A DNA stretch of 64,000 nucleotides from Paramecium sonneborni (GCA_905182985.1 CAJJDN010000033.1:180233-244232); one strand, 5' to 3'. Shown: positions 50,305 to 62,838, counted from the stretch's first letter. Made by a program: numbers and translations. Notes: a model not told the origin generated them from the letters alone.

Positions 50305-52993
50305 TCATTTAGGTTTTATATAATCTAAAATCCCATTTTTCACATTACTATATAGTAAATTCTTTAGATTTGCTGGTTCATTGTTAATAGTTTTAAAGTT
50401 CAAAATTAAAAATATTAAAATTTAAATAGAATCTTTGATAGCAAATCCAGCAGCAGTTGTAATAAACATTGAATTATGAGATTTAGATATAAATTTCAAA
50501 AATTCAGATTGAATTTTTATATTCTCTAATTTTAGACCTAATTTAATTTATCTATCTTTTAATCTTGCAATCTTTTTTCCTAATTCTATCATATCTAATA
50601 TCATAACTTCTTTTGATCCATTATCAGGATAGTATTTTTCTTGATAAATGATCAATAAAATTCTAATTATTTATTCATTACTAATTTTCATTTCACAATC
50701 AAATTTATTTAAGATAAAATAGCGAACTATTTCAAATAGATTTGAAATATTTGGAAAATTCTCTTTCATTTTTTCATTCAATAATTAAATGATTGAACTT
50801 ATTTCAATAGTTGGTATTAAAGACTCCTATTTAGATAATTATTCTGCTATTTCAAAAAACATAATAATCAAATATACAAATACATTTGCATACTCTCTAA
50901 CATGTTTTGGTTTTGCCTTTAAGCTTTCTATCAAATTTTAACAATCCTCAAATTATGGAAATTATTGGATAGCATTTTTTAAATATTCAATAGCTTCACT
51001 ATCAAAATCTTACAATGAAAGAGCAATAGCCCTTTTGATATGATATTATTCAATATCAGGAGCTAATGTTAAAGCCTTTTCGAACATTTCACAAGCTTTA
51101 TCGAAATTACTCATCATGTAGTGAGCCTAACCAAATTCAAAGAGAGCTTAATGATTATTTGGTTCTAATTTTACCACTTACTCAAAATCTTTTAAAGCTT
51201 CATCATATTATTGAGTTTACATTTTTGCTTTTCCTCTCAAAAAATATGGTCTAACTTAATTTTTCTAGAGTTCTATGGCTCTATTACATAAATGGATTGT
51301 TTAGGAATTATTTTATTATAAATCCATTAAAACAGCCTTTTCAATATACACAATAGCATATCTTTAATTTGTTTGAATGATTTTATCATATGATGTTAAA
51401 GCTTGTTTGTAATATTTTGTATCTCTAAAATAATTAGCTATTTTAAGTTATGTTTCTAATTAAAAAAGTTAGTATTTTAACGCTTTATTAAAATTTATTT
51501 CAGCATTTACAATATCTTTTGACAATAAATAATAATAACCTTTCTCAAGAAGAATTTTTATTTTGCCTTAATCATTATTAGTCAAAGCAAGTAAAAAATC
51601 ATAAGAATCTTGGACTGATTAAAATTATTAGAATTCTAAATGGCATTTGACTGTATGATTAAATAAGAATAAATACTTTTAGCATGATAAACTTTTTGAT
51701 TAAAATTATGGTGAAGTTCAAAGTTTAAAGCTTTATCAAAATCATCAATTGCATTACCAAAAGCTTTCATATTCATATATACCAAACCTCTTAAATAGAA
51801 AGAATAAGAATCATTCGCATCCATTTCAAATAGTTCGTCACATGTTTATAATGCTTGTTGATATCTTTATAAAAGAATTTAAAGACTAGCCTTCAAATTT
51901 AAAATTTTTTTATTTTTTTAAGAATGTTTTAGAATTTTTTCTAAAATATTTAGAGCTTAGGAATACTTTCCTTATGCTTTTAAACATTTTGAAATACCAT
52001 AAAGAGCTTCAGTACTATTTTAATCTTCATTTAAGATCATTTCAAATGCTTATTGAGCTAAATCATATTACATTAACCCAAAATATGCAGAACCTATTAG
52101 AATATTAACTGAATATACCTTTTAGTGATAAAATATGAGTTTTCCAGGATTAATTGTTATTATTTTAATCACAGAATTATAATAATTCATTATATTTTTG
52201 TTATTTATGATATAAGTTTCCGATAGCTTAAAATGCACTTAAATATTCTTTATCAATAGTTAATGCTTTTGTATAAAATTTCAATGCCAAATCATAATTT
52301 TTTTATTTAAACAACATATGACCTTAAATAATTAGAGAAAGTATATACCATAATTCAGAGATGCAATTTTTTCTTCAATTCCAGAATTTAAAGCAGACTC
52401 ATAATGTTCTTATGCAGTCTTAAAATCATTAATTTAAGTTCTAACAAAGCCTATTCCTAAATGAGCTTCAAAAGAATTTTGATCTAGTTTTAAGAGTTCC
52501 AAGAATATTTAATGGGCTTCTTGGTATTTTTGAGTCAATATATAAATATTGCCTAAATAAGATAATTCTTTTTTGAAACCTATTTCTGCTAAAGCAAGTT
52601 TATGATAAGGGTCATATTTAATAGCTTATTCACAATATTCTAAAGCCTTTTGATAATCATTCATTCCTAAAAAAGCTAGACCTAAAAGTAATTTATAAGA
52701 ATATACCTTTCCAATAGTAGAAATCTGGCGATTCTGAATGTAAATCCTCTATAGTTTCTAATTCTTTTAAGGCTTCTTTAAATTTACTTTGCCTTATTAA
52801 ATATATAACTAATAAGATTATTTTTGTTAGTACCTTTTTTGAACTTTTAAGGATTAGATTTTTGATTATCAACTGAAATATCGCCTCTGCTACTGACTTT
52901 TAATATTTAAATGTTTTTACTATTAGGAGATGAGTATTATATGGTTGTTCCTTCCTAATATATTTTAGTTTCTTTAGAATTTCGGAGGCCCAT
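50305..52993 (-). CDS. Large TPR protein with Met-Gly N terminus (roughly 820 aa)
   Basis: Starts MGLRNSKETKIYQEGTTIQY, a good N-myristoylation context (Gly2, Ser6). Several introns of 25-26 nt are visible; one at about 52324-52349 splits an LNYG|H motif exactly as in the neighbouring gene. Many TPRs: KFKEALKELETIEDLHSESP, GNIYILTQKYQEAHQIFLEL, KQKNYDLALKFYTKALTIDK, GLVYMNMKAFGNAIDDFDKA. The C-terminal ~230 residues (EIAEQLSKQESLIPTIEISS, LIELGKKIARLKDRQIKLGL-type) correspond to the helical tail of the neighbour. Probable tandem duplicate; protein-interaction scaffold, possibly membrane-anchored. Exact exon ends were not all verified. Confidence 0.82.
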
Positions 52994-53072
52994 TAAAGAA
53001 TTATGATATAATAAATGATAAATTTTAAAGAATTTTGTATTAATTGTTTATTGAAATATTTAAATATTATAT

Positions 53073-54485
53073 TCATGAATGTTATTAGTTATTTGGATGA
53101 TTCATATGTATTTTTAAATCAGACCTACATGTTGGACAATTTTTATTAATATATATCCAAGTAAGTATACATTCTTTATGAAATAAATGTCTTTAAAATA
53201 GTTTAATAAAATACTTGCATTTAGTAGATCTAAGATCTGGTTTATTTATATAAAGATCTAAACAAATTGGACAAACATCAGTATTTTTTTATTGATCATT
53301 TTAAATCTAAGGTAATTACTCTAGAATTTATTCATCAAAACTTTTTGCACAATATTTTTTTTCATGTTGCATTTATCTTACCTGAGCTAAGGCAGATAAA
53401 GTTTCTTTAATTTTCTTATTTCTATAGTATTTACCAATGGCAAATGAAATACTTAAAATAATAATAATTCCAGCAATCGAAGCAACAATTACAATTACTG
53501 TATTAGTTGAGATTGTATTTTATGTTTATAGATTAATAAGATCTAATGATATTAGTATATTTTATTCAACAGGAGACTTTTATTTGAATATAAACCTAAT
53601 TCTTTTTTGAACTTAAGTACTACTATCATTTTTGTCTTATAATTCAAATTCTATTGGATAATTCTATGCTACTTCATTGCCTTCTACCAATAAATCATAA
53701 TACTTTCTATTTAAATCTTCTAAAACAGGAATATACAGAATCCTAGTTTTCATAATGTATATATCCACTCCTTCAGAACTGTTAGTCTAAATTTAATTAT
53801 TTTGTATACTTTAACTATTAAACTCATTGATTAGTTTTGGCTTTGTTCCAAATCTACATAAGCATACTTTATAGTATTCTCTAAACTAAGAAATATTTCT
53901 TTATTTTATTCAATATAAGTTGCATTTTAATGACAATCATTTCCTATATAGTATTTGTTACATAAACATTTTCCGTCCTAAAAATTAGTTTAATTAATAC
54001 CTAGCAAATGCCTTGGTTGCTACAGTTATTTGGGCACATTTTATAGTTAGTGCCAGTAACTGTAATATTGTAGTTTTAAGTCCATTCTGAAGAAGTAGAA
54101 ATGTATACTTATTATTAATTGAAATCTTAACTTTACAGTAAAATAAAATGAACAAATCTATTTTCTAGATATCTAACAATTATTTAATGTTGAAATACCC
54201 ATAAATATCAAATCCTTCTACATCTGATATTTCAGATAAATTTAAATTAAATCTAGGAGTCTTACCAATACCATAATGCAAAGAAAATGTATCATCTTAC
54301 TTATGTAACTCAACATTTATTGCATAATATAGAAAATTTGCAGTATTACCAATCTTTAAAATATAAGTATTGTTTGGAGAACTTAATTGTATATCTGACC
54401 AATTTTTTACATTTTCTGAAATTTCTATTGTAGTTTCTAATGCTAAAGTCATCTGAAATATTAGGATTTATAGAATAAGCAACAT
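53073..54485 (-). CDS. EGF-TM-RING-H2 membrane E3 ligase-like protein (438 aa)
   Basis: Introns 54173-54198, 53978-54000, 53787-53809 and 53191-53214 (26, 23, 23, 24 nt). Signal peptide MLLILQILIFQMTLA; beta-rich luminal region (residues ~20-150); one EGF-like module CPNNCSNQGICQDGKCLCNK... (~155-182); more luminal sequence; a TM helix (TVIVIVASIAGIIIILSISF, ~325-345); then a cytosolic RING-H2, CPICLDLYINKPDLRSTKC ... HLFHKECILTWI ... CPTCRSDL (~385-425). All eight zinc ligands (C3H2C3) are present. By analogy with other TM-RING proteins it should ubiquitinate membrane or endosomal cargo. The EGF-RING combination is unusual outside protists. Confidence 0.9.
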
Positions 54486-54917
54486 TTTGAGTTATTAATT
54501 AATCTTTTATTTACTTTTTAATTAAATTTATAATCCAAATGTAAAGAAACCCAGTTTTAATAACTAATATGGCTCTTTTTTACATTTATTACGATACTAC
54601 AAATCTTCATTTCAATTATACCATTTATCATTATTACTTTCAACAAAGTATTATTTAAAATAGTTCATAATTTCATGAATTGCTATTACTTAAAAAAACA
54701 AGAATTAAGAATATTATGATTGTCAGATGTTATTTAATACATATATACATCAATCTGTTTTCCTATTTTTCTCATCATATTCAACTTTATTTGAAATTCA
54801 AGCAAATATAATTACCATTAAAGATTTGCAATGTATCTTACAAAAACATTAAAACTAATTTTTTAATTATCAAAACTACTAAAATTAATTATAAACATAC
54901 TTTTACCATTATTTTAT
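54486..54917. other. Intergenic, no firm gene
   Basis: A+T-rich. A minus-strand alternative reading joins 54750-55090 with two 22- and 31-nt introns into 95 residues, but it overlaps the better frame at 54918-55301, so it is not called. Confidence 0.4.
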
Positions 54918-55301
54918 TCAATAAATTGATTAATTTATTGGACTTATTGAATTTAAATTAAAATAACCCTGATATTCTAGCTACTATAATTGAGAGTTTA
55001 ACTCAAAAACCCAATTTTTACATGCTTAAAAATAAACTATTGTAATAAACAGTTCATTTGTTATTGTTTCTTTAAATGGGAAATTGTCATTTATTAATTA
55101 TTGTTATAATTTCTATTTTAGGAAACAAATAGTAAAGATTTACCTAACAAAGTATTCTATAAGGTAAAATATCAAATTATATAAATTTAATTAAATTACA
55201 TATTTGGAAAAATAAAACGATGAGATTCGGAAAATGGAATCCAAAAAAAAAATCCCGTTATTGTTATTATCATTTTCATGCAAAATTTGTAAATTGTTCA
55301 T
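54918..55301 (-). CDS. Hypothetical small protein (127 aa)
   Basis: Continuous frame starting MNNLQILHENDNNNNGIFFL. It continues as a helical chain (KQKLQQQLINDNFPFKETIT, FQACKNWVFELNSQLQQLEY) and stops at TGA 54918-54920. It has no intron or recognised domain. An overlapping reading on the same strand exists (see the preceding interval), so the gene itself is uncertain. Confidence 0.4.
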
Positions 55302-55936
55302 AAAAATTACCTTTTTTATATTTATCTAAATAAAAGATTAAAAACATTTAAAAGTTGTCATGCATCATCTTTATTTTCATGATTCCTGTAGTAATAAAAA
55401 AAAATTTGTTTCTTTTATTAATTAATTCATTAAATTAATTAGAGGCTTTCGACCATCATTATATTTGATTAGAAAAATTAAATCTTCTAAAATTATCTAT
55501 TTCTAATAAATTGGAGAACAAATAGAGTGAATTACTGTATTAAATAATATAAATAATTTAATTCCATTAGAATTTTGATGAATAAATTTTTAATCAAGAA
55601 TCCTTATATGTTAGTAAATATTGCTAAAATTTATGGCTTTTTCTCTAATTAAAATTTAAGAAATTAATTTTTTTTTGGGTAGCTTTTAATAGTAAATAAA
55701 TAGTTTAAAGTCTATAAAAATGTTTTTAATCATTAAATTTACTTTCTTAAATTCTAATGGATTAATATATAGATGGATAGCATTTAATTTTTAAAAGGAT
55801 TTAGATATTTGGATGAATAAATTAATAGTTAAATATTAAAAAAAAGAATTGAAACAATTTTTAAATGTGTATTTAAGAAATGATAATCATGTGAATTGTT
55901 TTAAATCTTTACATCATATTATAAGTATACATTATT

Positions 55937-56435
55937 TCAAAACTATTATTATTACTATTGCTGTTATTGAATTTTAATATCATCTGCTTTCTCGATCAAA
56001 TCCTTTTTTATAATTTAGAAAAAATCATTAACTTCAGGAGAATTCTTAGATGCTCTTTTAATATTTTAAATATAAATACTTAATTAATTCAACAACAGTT
56101 AATCTATTTTCTTTTTCAAAATATTTAGTAGCAAAAACTGTCAATTCTTCATTATTAATTTCACACTAGATTGTATATATTTTAAAAAGTTGCACTCATA
56201 CAACAATTAATCATGAATTCTATGTCTGTTGGTGATAAAGATTCTAATTCATTAAAATCAAATAAATCAAAGAGAACTAAAATAAATATATGATTTTTAC
56301 ATCGAATCTTATCATCAAATTTTGTATCACTAAAAATACAAATCCCACTAAATAATTCTAAACTATCTATTAAACCATTATTATCTGTATCCCAAATAAC
56401 AAAAGCCCTTTCACTAGCTCCAAAAATATGTTCAA
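55937..56435 (-). other. Spurious partial copy of the EF-hand gene's 3' part
   Basis: Identical to 56940-57438, cut at the n with no start codon. Assembly duplicate. Confidence 0.85.
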
Positions 56436-56436
56436 N

Positions 56437-56939
56437 ATTAATTAGAGGCTTTCGACCATCATTATATTTGATTAGAAAAATTAAATCTTCTAAAATTATC
56501 TATTTCTAATAAATTGGAGAACAAATAGAGTGAATTACTGTATTAAATAATATAAATAATTTAATTCCATTAGAATTTTGATGAATAAATTTTTAATCAA
56601 GAATCCTTATATGTTAGTAAATATTGCTAAAATTTATGGCTTTTTCTCTAATTAAAATTTAAGAAATTAATTTTTTTTTGGGTAGCTTTTAATAGTAAAT
56701 AAATAGTTTAAAGTCTATAAAAATGTTTTTAATCATTAAATTTACTTTCTTAAATTCTAATGGATTAATATATAGATGGATAGCATTTAATTTTTAAAAG
56801 GATTTAGATATTTGGATGAATAAATTAATAGTTAAATATTAAAAAAAAGAATTGAAACAATTTTTAAATGTGTATTTAAGAAATGATAATCATGTGAATT
56901 GTTTTAAATCTTTACATCATATTATAAGTATACATTATT
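56437..56939. other. Intergenic, weak ORFs on both strands
   Basis: 500 bp downstream of the EF-hand gene (also present as 55434-55936). A plus-strand frame reads LEKLNLLKLSISNKLENKQS ... but begins at a TGA, and a signal-like start 45 codons upstream (MIPVVIKKNLFLLLINS, in the left copy near 55379) would have to cross that TGA. Gene debris is possible; not called. Confidence 0.3.
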
Positions 56940-57655
56940 TCAAAACTATTATTATTACTATTGCTGTTATTGAATTTTAATATCATCTGCTTTCTCGATC
57001 AAATCCTTTTTTATAATTTAGAAAAAATCATTAACTTCAGGAGAATTCTTAGATGCTCTTTTAATATTTTAAATATAAATACTTAATTAATTCAACAACA
57101 GTTAATCTATTTTCTTTTTCAAAATATTTAGTAGCAAAAACTGTCAATTCTTCATTATTAATTTCACACTAGATTGTATATATTTTAAAAAGTTGCACTC
57201 ATACAACAATTAATCATGAATTCTATGTCTGTTGGTGATAAAGATTCTAATTCATTAAAATCAAATAAATCAAAGAGAACTAAAATAAATATATGATTTT
57301 TACATCGAATCTTATCATCAAATTTTGTATCACTAAAAATACAAATCCCACTAAATAATTCTAAACTATCTATTAAACCATTATTATCTGTATCCCAAAT
57401 AACAAAAGCCCTTTCACTAGCTCCAAAAATATGTTCAAGTTCTGATAAATCCATTGAAAAGTTATCACATATAGATTTAAATGAAGCATGATAATCCCTT
57501 AATTTAGAAAGAGTCACATTTAATAAAGGACTTGTATTCTTTCTAAAGGAATCATTTTTACTGTTGTTATATGGCTACCCATAATAGTATTAATTTTGTT
57601 TATTTAATATTCTAATTTCTAATGAATTAATTTATGAAAATGAAATTTTTATCAT
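56940..57655 (-). CDS. EF-hand calcium-binding protein, apparent frameshift
   Basis: Starts MIKISFSQINSLEIRILNKQ (57655); introns 57280-57303 (24 nt) and 57058-57082 (25 nt). One canonical EF-hand loop, DTDNNGLIDSLE, in ERAFVIWDTDNNGLIDSLEL. A degenerate second one follows (LFDLFDFNELESLSPTDIEF). The C-terminal part is VFATKYFEKENRLTVVELIK, SPEVNDFFQIIKK and a poly-Gln end. The frame breaks by one base after INCCMSATF, at a run of five T on the minus strand (~57187-57191). Dropping one T joins it to KIYTIQCEINNEELTV. A 49-nt intron would also work but is unusually long. Predicted ~220-aa Ca2+ sensor. Confidence 0.75.
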
Positions 57656-58266
57656 TATTCAAAATATCTGTCAACCATTTATATTTATTTATTTTTATAA
57701 ATATAAACTAATTTTTCTTCTTAGTATTAAGGGATTTATTATTTGTAAAAAATATTGAAAAAAATATGAAGGTTTTGTTTTAGCAATAACATTAATGTGT
57801 TAAGCGAAATTGTCTATGAGAATGAAATTAATAACTTTGTGCTAAATAAATTTCTTGTTCAAAATTAATTTAATAATGCTTTAAATTTGAAATATATTTA
57901 TGTAAAATGATTATTTAATTAGTTTAATTAAAAAATTAATACTAAAATCCAATTTTTTATTCTAATCAGACAATAAATATTTCTAATTCTATTAAAGATT
58001 ATTAGAAAAAATCACTAGGAATATAATCAAATTCTTGCTTTGAAAAATTTAATATAATTCTAGATAATTTTGTGAAAAGGAATCAGATAAAATTTTGTTC
58101 TTCAAATATTTATATTAAAATCTAAAAAATTGTCTCACTCATATGAATTATCTTTTTATTTAATTAGTAAAAACTTCTACTAAAATTTCCATTATTGAAA
58201 AATAGATAAGTGAATAATTTAAAAAATGAAAAATTTCATATAAAATTTTTATAAACATAATATAAT
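57656..58266. other. Intergenic, nothing recognised
   Basis: About 610 bp of A+T-rich sequence between the EF-hand gene start and the NAP gene stop. No frame shows a start with domain-like content. It should hold the EF-hand gene promoter at its left edge. Confidence 0.6.
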
Positions 58267-59116
58267 TCAATCATCCTCTAAAGAATATTCTTCTTCTTCA
58301 GATTTCATTATAATCATTTTCACAATTTTCTTATTCATCATCTACATTTAATTTTAAGTAATTAAATAAGGCTTTAGGAATAATTTAATTTAAAAATTCT
58401 GATCCCAATTCATAGTCAAATTATTTTCTTTAATTTTTTTCTTTTTTATTATTGATCTATTCAACATCTTCGAAGAAATGAAAAAAACTAGGGGCTTTTT
58501 CTTCTTTATAAATTTCTCTTGTTTATCCAGTTTTTTTATTTTTTTATTTTCTTTTAACAATCTTTTTAGTAATGTTTTAACCTTCTTTCCATTTAATTTA
58601 TGATCCTTTTAATTTGGTTGGTAATTCATTATCAGAATCTTCAAAAATATATGCTTTAGTTAAAATACATGCCTGAAAATGTTAATTTTCTTCAAATTCG
58701 AATTTTATTGTAAAATCTATTCCATTTTCTCCTAATTCAATACTTACTGACAAAAGATGTTTAAATATTTCTTTGTCTGCTTCAGATATTATTTTTTTTG
58801 TCAAATTATTATTCATTAAAACTTATCCCCAATAATTCTGAAGAGGAGATGCATCAATATTTCTAACTTCAATTTAATATGTATTTGCATCTTTAATTTC
58901 ATCTTCTGTTGGAGCTCTAAGACCTTTAATAATAGCATTAATTTCATTTTATAAAGGAATAACACTCTTTAAATACTCTGTTTGTAATTGAATTAGTTTC
59001 TTAAAAACTTATTTCTTTGATTCTTCCCATCCGTTAAGGTGATACTAGATTGCTATTGCTGTAGTTTATTATTTTGAAGGAAGTTATTTTATTGATTCTA
59101 TTATAGTTGGGTCCAT
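58267..59116 (-). CDS. NAP-family nucleosome assembly protein / histone chaperone (273 aa)
   Basis: Starts MDPTIIESIKQLPSKQQTTA. One 28-nt intron, 58296-58323, lies in the acidic tail; without it the frame ends at TGA a few codons earlier. NAP features: long dimerisation helix (LIQLQTEYLKSVIPLQNEIN), EDEIKDANTYQIEVRNIDAS, PLQNYWGQVLMNNNLTKKII, EADKEIFKHLLSVSIEL, then FEFEENQHFQACILTKAYIF and GSQIKWKEGQNITKK, SFFHFFEDVE, GSEFLNQIIPKALFNYLK, and an acidic end NQEEYSLEDD. It binds H2A-H2B and moves histones in nucleus and cytoplasm. Slightly short for NAP1, with a small acidic tail. Confidence 0.93.
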
Positions 59117-59137
59117 AACTTAAAATAAAAAATTAAT

Positions 59138-60804
59138 TCAATTAATACTATTATCTAAATCAGAAACCTTTAATTTAAACTTTTAAAATAGAGTCTAAAA
59201 ATTAAATCGTTGTAATTACTTAGAATCAGAAAATATTTCTAATTCTAAATAAAGTCTCTACCTCGAAGTCAAAAGAATATCACAATATTTTAATGCTTCC
59301 TATATTACATATTTGGTATTACATTAAAATCTTCATATAAACATTAATTATTTGGCAAATCCTTTTTTTTTATATTCAATTGTTTTATTGCAGATTCAAT
59401 TCCTTAATTATATTTATGAAACAATTAACAAAAGTATTCATATATTTATTATTTCTCTAATTCTTCAAATAAATTATATTCCCCTAACAATTTTTTATAC
59501 ACAGATTTAATGATAACTTTTGTTTAAGTTCTTTATTTATCATAGAGAATATGGTCCTCTGTATTATCTTCAATCAAATATCTAGCTAATATACTAGATT
59601 AATCCTCATTTAATTCAAAAGGTGTTTTCTATAAACGTAATTATGTTTCTTCTAGAGTTAAAAATTCATCATCATCATCACATAAAATTTATTCTTATGT
59701 TTCGTAATCAATATTATTACTCAACAATTTAATTTTTAAATTGCTGACTAATTCTTTGATGTCATATGAATTAACTTTTAAGCACTGTTTTTTATTTGTA
59801 ACAGGTAATTACAATTACAATTACAATTTCTAAGGACTATTATTACTTCTAGGACTTCCATAAATTGTCATAGCTTATTTTAGTCCTATAGACTAGAGTG
59901 AACCTTCTTATGATTGCTCTTAATCATCTCTTCTTTAATTCAATTCTTCAATTTATTTTTTGAGCATATTAATTCTATCTTATAATTTTTCCTTTTCTTT
60001 AGATTCCATAGACTTAAATACATCATAATTGTGTTGCAACTCTCCATTTTTTTATTCTAATTCTTCAATAAGTTTTTTATTTGATTATAATTATTTTGTT
60101 TGATTCTAGATTTACTATTACAATTCATCTATTTTTTTTAGGTAATCTTCTGATGGAGTTTATTTTTTAGTATTTTACATTTCTTATCTCATATACATCA
60201 TATGTTTATTAAGAGAATCAAATTATTTCTCTAATTCTTTCAACCTGCTATTCAATCTATCTTTATCATTCTTGAGTGATAAAAGATTTTATTGTAAATT
60301 ACTATTTTCTTATTATAAATTAAGAATCATTTAAGACAAATTTAAGTTATCTTGTTTATATGCTTAAACTAAATTAATTTGAATTTGATCCTTTAATGAT
60401 TAATTTATCATGACAGTTTCATTTGCATCTTGAATACATTTACTACTAATGTACAATTGTAACTTTTGATAAGCATCTTTTTATTCTTCTAACTCAGCTT
60501 CTAATTCTTTGTTCTTTGTCCTTTCAGGATTCCGTTTCAATTTAAAAACTTAGTCCTCAAGTTCCTTGATTTACTTATCCTACTCTTTTATTCTTTATCT
60601 CTATGACAAAATTACTTGAAACTGTCTAAATCATCACATATTTACATCTTTTTAAGTTTCATTAGTTTTCATCACTTGTTTCTCAAAATTTGAATGTTCT
60701 TATCTCTCTTTCTTCAATTCAAACTTTACTTATTGTAATTCTTTTTTCAACTTCAAATTCTCTTCATACAATCCCTCCTTATCATACAGCATTTATTAAG
60801 GCAT
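59138..60804 (-). CDS. Long coiled-coil protein (539 aa)
   Basis: Start MPQQMLYDKEGLYEENLKLK (60804); a second in-frame Met is 4 codons on. Two short introns (24 nt near 60640, 23 nt near 59299) give exactly 540 codons. Residues ~5-330 are continuous coiled coil (LKKELQQVKFELKKERQEHS, RLKELEKQFDSLNKHMMYMR). Then a Pro/Ser-rich hinge (IYGSPRSNNSPQKLQLQLQL) and a folded helical C-terminal domain (LKVNSYDIKELVSNLKIKLL, DEFLTLEETQLRLQKTPFEL, NLFEELEKQQIYEYFCQLFH) that may be EF-hand-like without canonical loops. Basal-body or cortical proteins often look like this. Only 21 bp separate its stop from the NAP start. Confidence 0.82.
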
Positions 60805-60979
60805 TTACCTATTTCTAATCGTTATAATTCTCACCTGTTTTTCTTGTTTTCTTTTATTCTGAAAGAAGTACTACTACTATCATAAAGTTTAGATTATTAT
60901 TATGATGATGTTATGCTGGTTGATGGTCTTTACATAAAAATAAATTATAAAATTAAATAACAAAACATCTATAAATAAA

Positions 60980-61683
<704 letters not shown>

Positions 61684-61924
61684 CTATTAATTATTATCAG
61701 TATTATTACATCTTATTTATTCTTCTCTTTATATTATTTATATTCATTGATCTTACTTTGAGTGGGTTATTAAAGATTACTATTGACCATATTAGATTGA
61801 ACCAAATTAGAGTTACCTTAGAGATGTTAATGATATTATTATTGAGAATTTGCCTATTATATTTATTCATTAGTTGGAATTGGGATATTAGGATCAAGTA
61901 AATGTTAATAAGGATTTTAAGAAT

Positions 61925-62356
61925 TCATGATTATTATGATTATAAATCAATTTAATAATTACAACCAAAGTTAATTATCTTATCAAAATGAAGAATCACT
62001 AATTCCTTTTGCATTTTATATTCTTCAAATTCTTAGATCAAAGTTTTGAAGTTAAGAAATATCTTTTAGTCTTTCTAAACTAATTATTTCTCATTCATTT
62101 AATTTTTTAATTTGTTGATAAGATTTACAATTTTTAAACTGATATATCCTTAACTGTTTCTATAAGAAATCATACTTCTACTTATATATCTAATTCTTTA
62201 AAAAATAAAAAATTGTTATTTAAATTAATAATTTTCTTTTTTTGTTTTATTTTTGAATATCTTTCACAAAAATATCTTTTTATTATTGTCATAGTTCTAA
62301 AGTTAAGTTCTATTTATAAAATATATCATTAATATTATTGATATCAGAATCTTCAT
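61925..62356 (-). pseudogene. Possible degenerate small gene
   Basis: Begins MKILISIILMIYFINRTQLQ, a signal-peptide-like start. A 32-nt GT..AG segment can be removed to continue as KLLIQITIFYFLKNQIY. Later pieces (QLRIYQFKNCKSYQQIKKLN; FEEYKMQKELVILHFDKIIN; LQSQQS before TGA 61925-61927) lie in different frames with in-frame TGAs between. Either introns were misjudged or the gene is decaying. No homology was recognised. Confidence 0.3.
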
Positions 62357-62753
62357 ATAATTATTTCAAGAGCACTTTATTAGAAATAAATCAAAAGTTT
62401 TCAAATAATTTTATTCTGTAAGGAGACTTTGTTGAATGGATTTATAAATTTTGAATCTTGATAATATAATAAGATGATAATATAAAATAAATTAGTAAAA
62501 AAAAGAAAATTAAATTTAAATGTAAATTATGGATTAGATAATAGGATAAATAAAATCTCTATATTTAAATTAAGTATGAAAATTAGATTTTTAATTATTA
62601 ATGAATAATAACAAATAAAATTTGAATTATAGTGATAGTTGATTAGATATAATAAGAAAATAAGATTATAAAAATGGATATTGTTAATAGTAAACTATAT
62701 GTATTAATAATAATAGTGTATATCTATGATGATATTAAATAAATGTCATAGCT
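62357..62753. other. Intergenic upstream of tRNA
   Basis: Strongly A+T-rich with no supported frame. Confidence 0.6.
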
Positions 62754-62827
62754 GCCCTTGTAGCTCAGTTGGTTAGAGCGCGAGTCTCATAATCTCGAGG
62801 TCGTGGGATCGACCCCCACCAAAGGCA
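62754..62827 (+). tRNA. tRNA-Met (CAT), elongator type
   Basis: 74-nt cloverleaf. Acceptor GCCCTTG pairs with CAAAGGC; the fourth pair is C-A, a mismatch. D arm GCTC..GAGC. Anticodon loop CTCATAA gives anticodon CAT; its stem CGAGT/TCTCG has the T-T closing pair seen in other eukaryotic elongator Met tRNAs. T arm GTGGG/CCCAC, with loop ATCGACC instead of TTCGANN. Discriminator A; no intron; no encoded CCA. Internal box A (TAGCTCAGTTGG) and box B-like (GGGATCGACCC) promoters are visible. Confidence 0.93.
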
Positions 62828-62830
62828 GAC

Positions 62831-62838
62831 TTTTTTTT
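62831..62838 (+). terminator. Pol III T-run terminator
   Basis: A run of eight T three bases after the tRNA 3' end, the normal RNA polymerase III stop. Confidence 0.85.

Larger units (their letters stand above)
55434..57438. repeat. Perfect 1,002-bp direct duplication around a single n (56436)
   Basis: 55434-56435 equals 56437-57438 (offset 1,003), separated by n at 56436. The right copy continues into the 5' half of the EF-hand gene; the left copy continues into the intergenic DNA beyond its 3' end. Unmerged contig overlap, like the other three. Confidence 0.9.
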
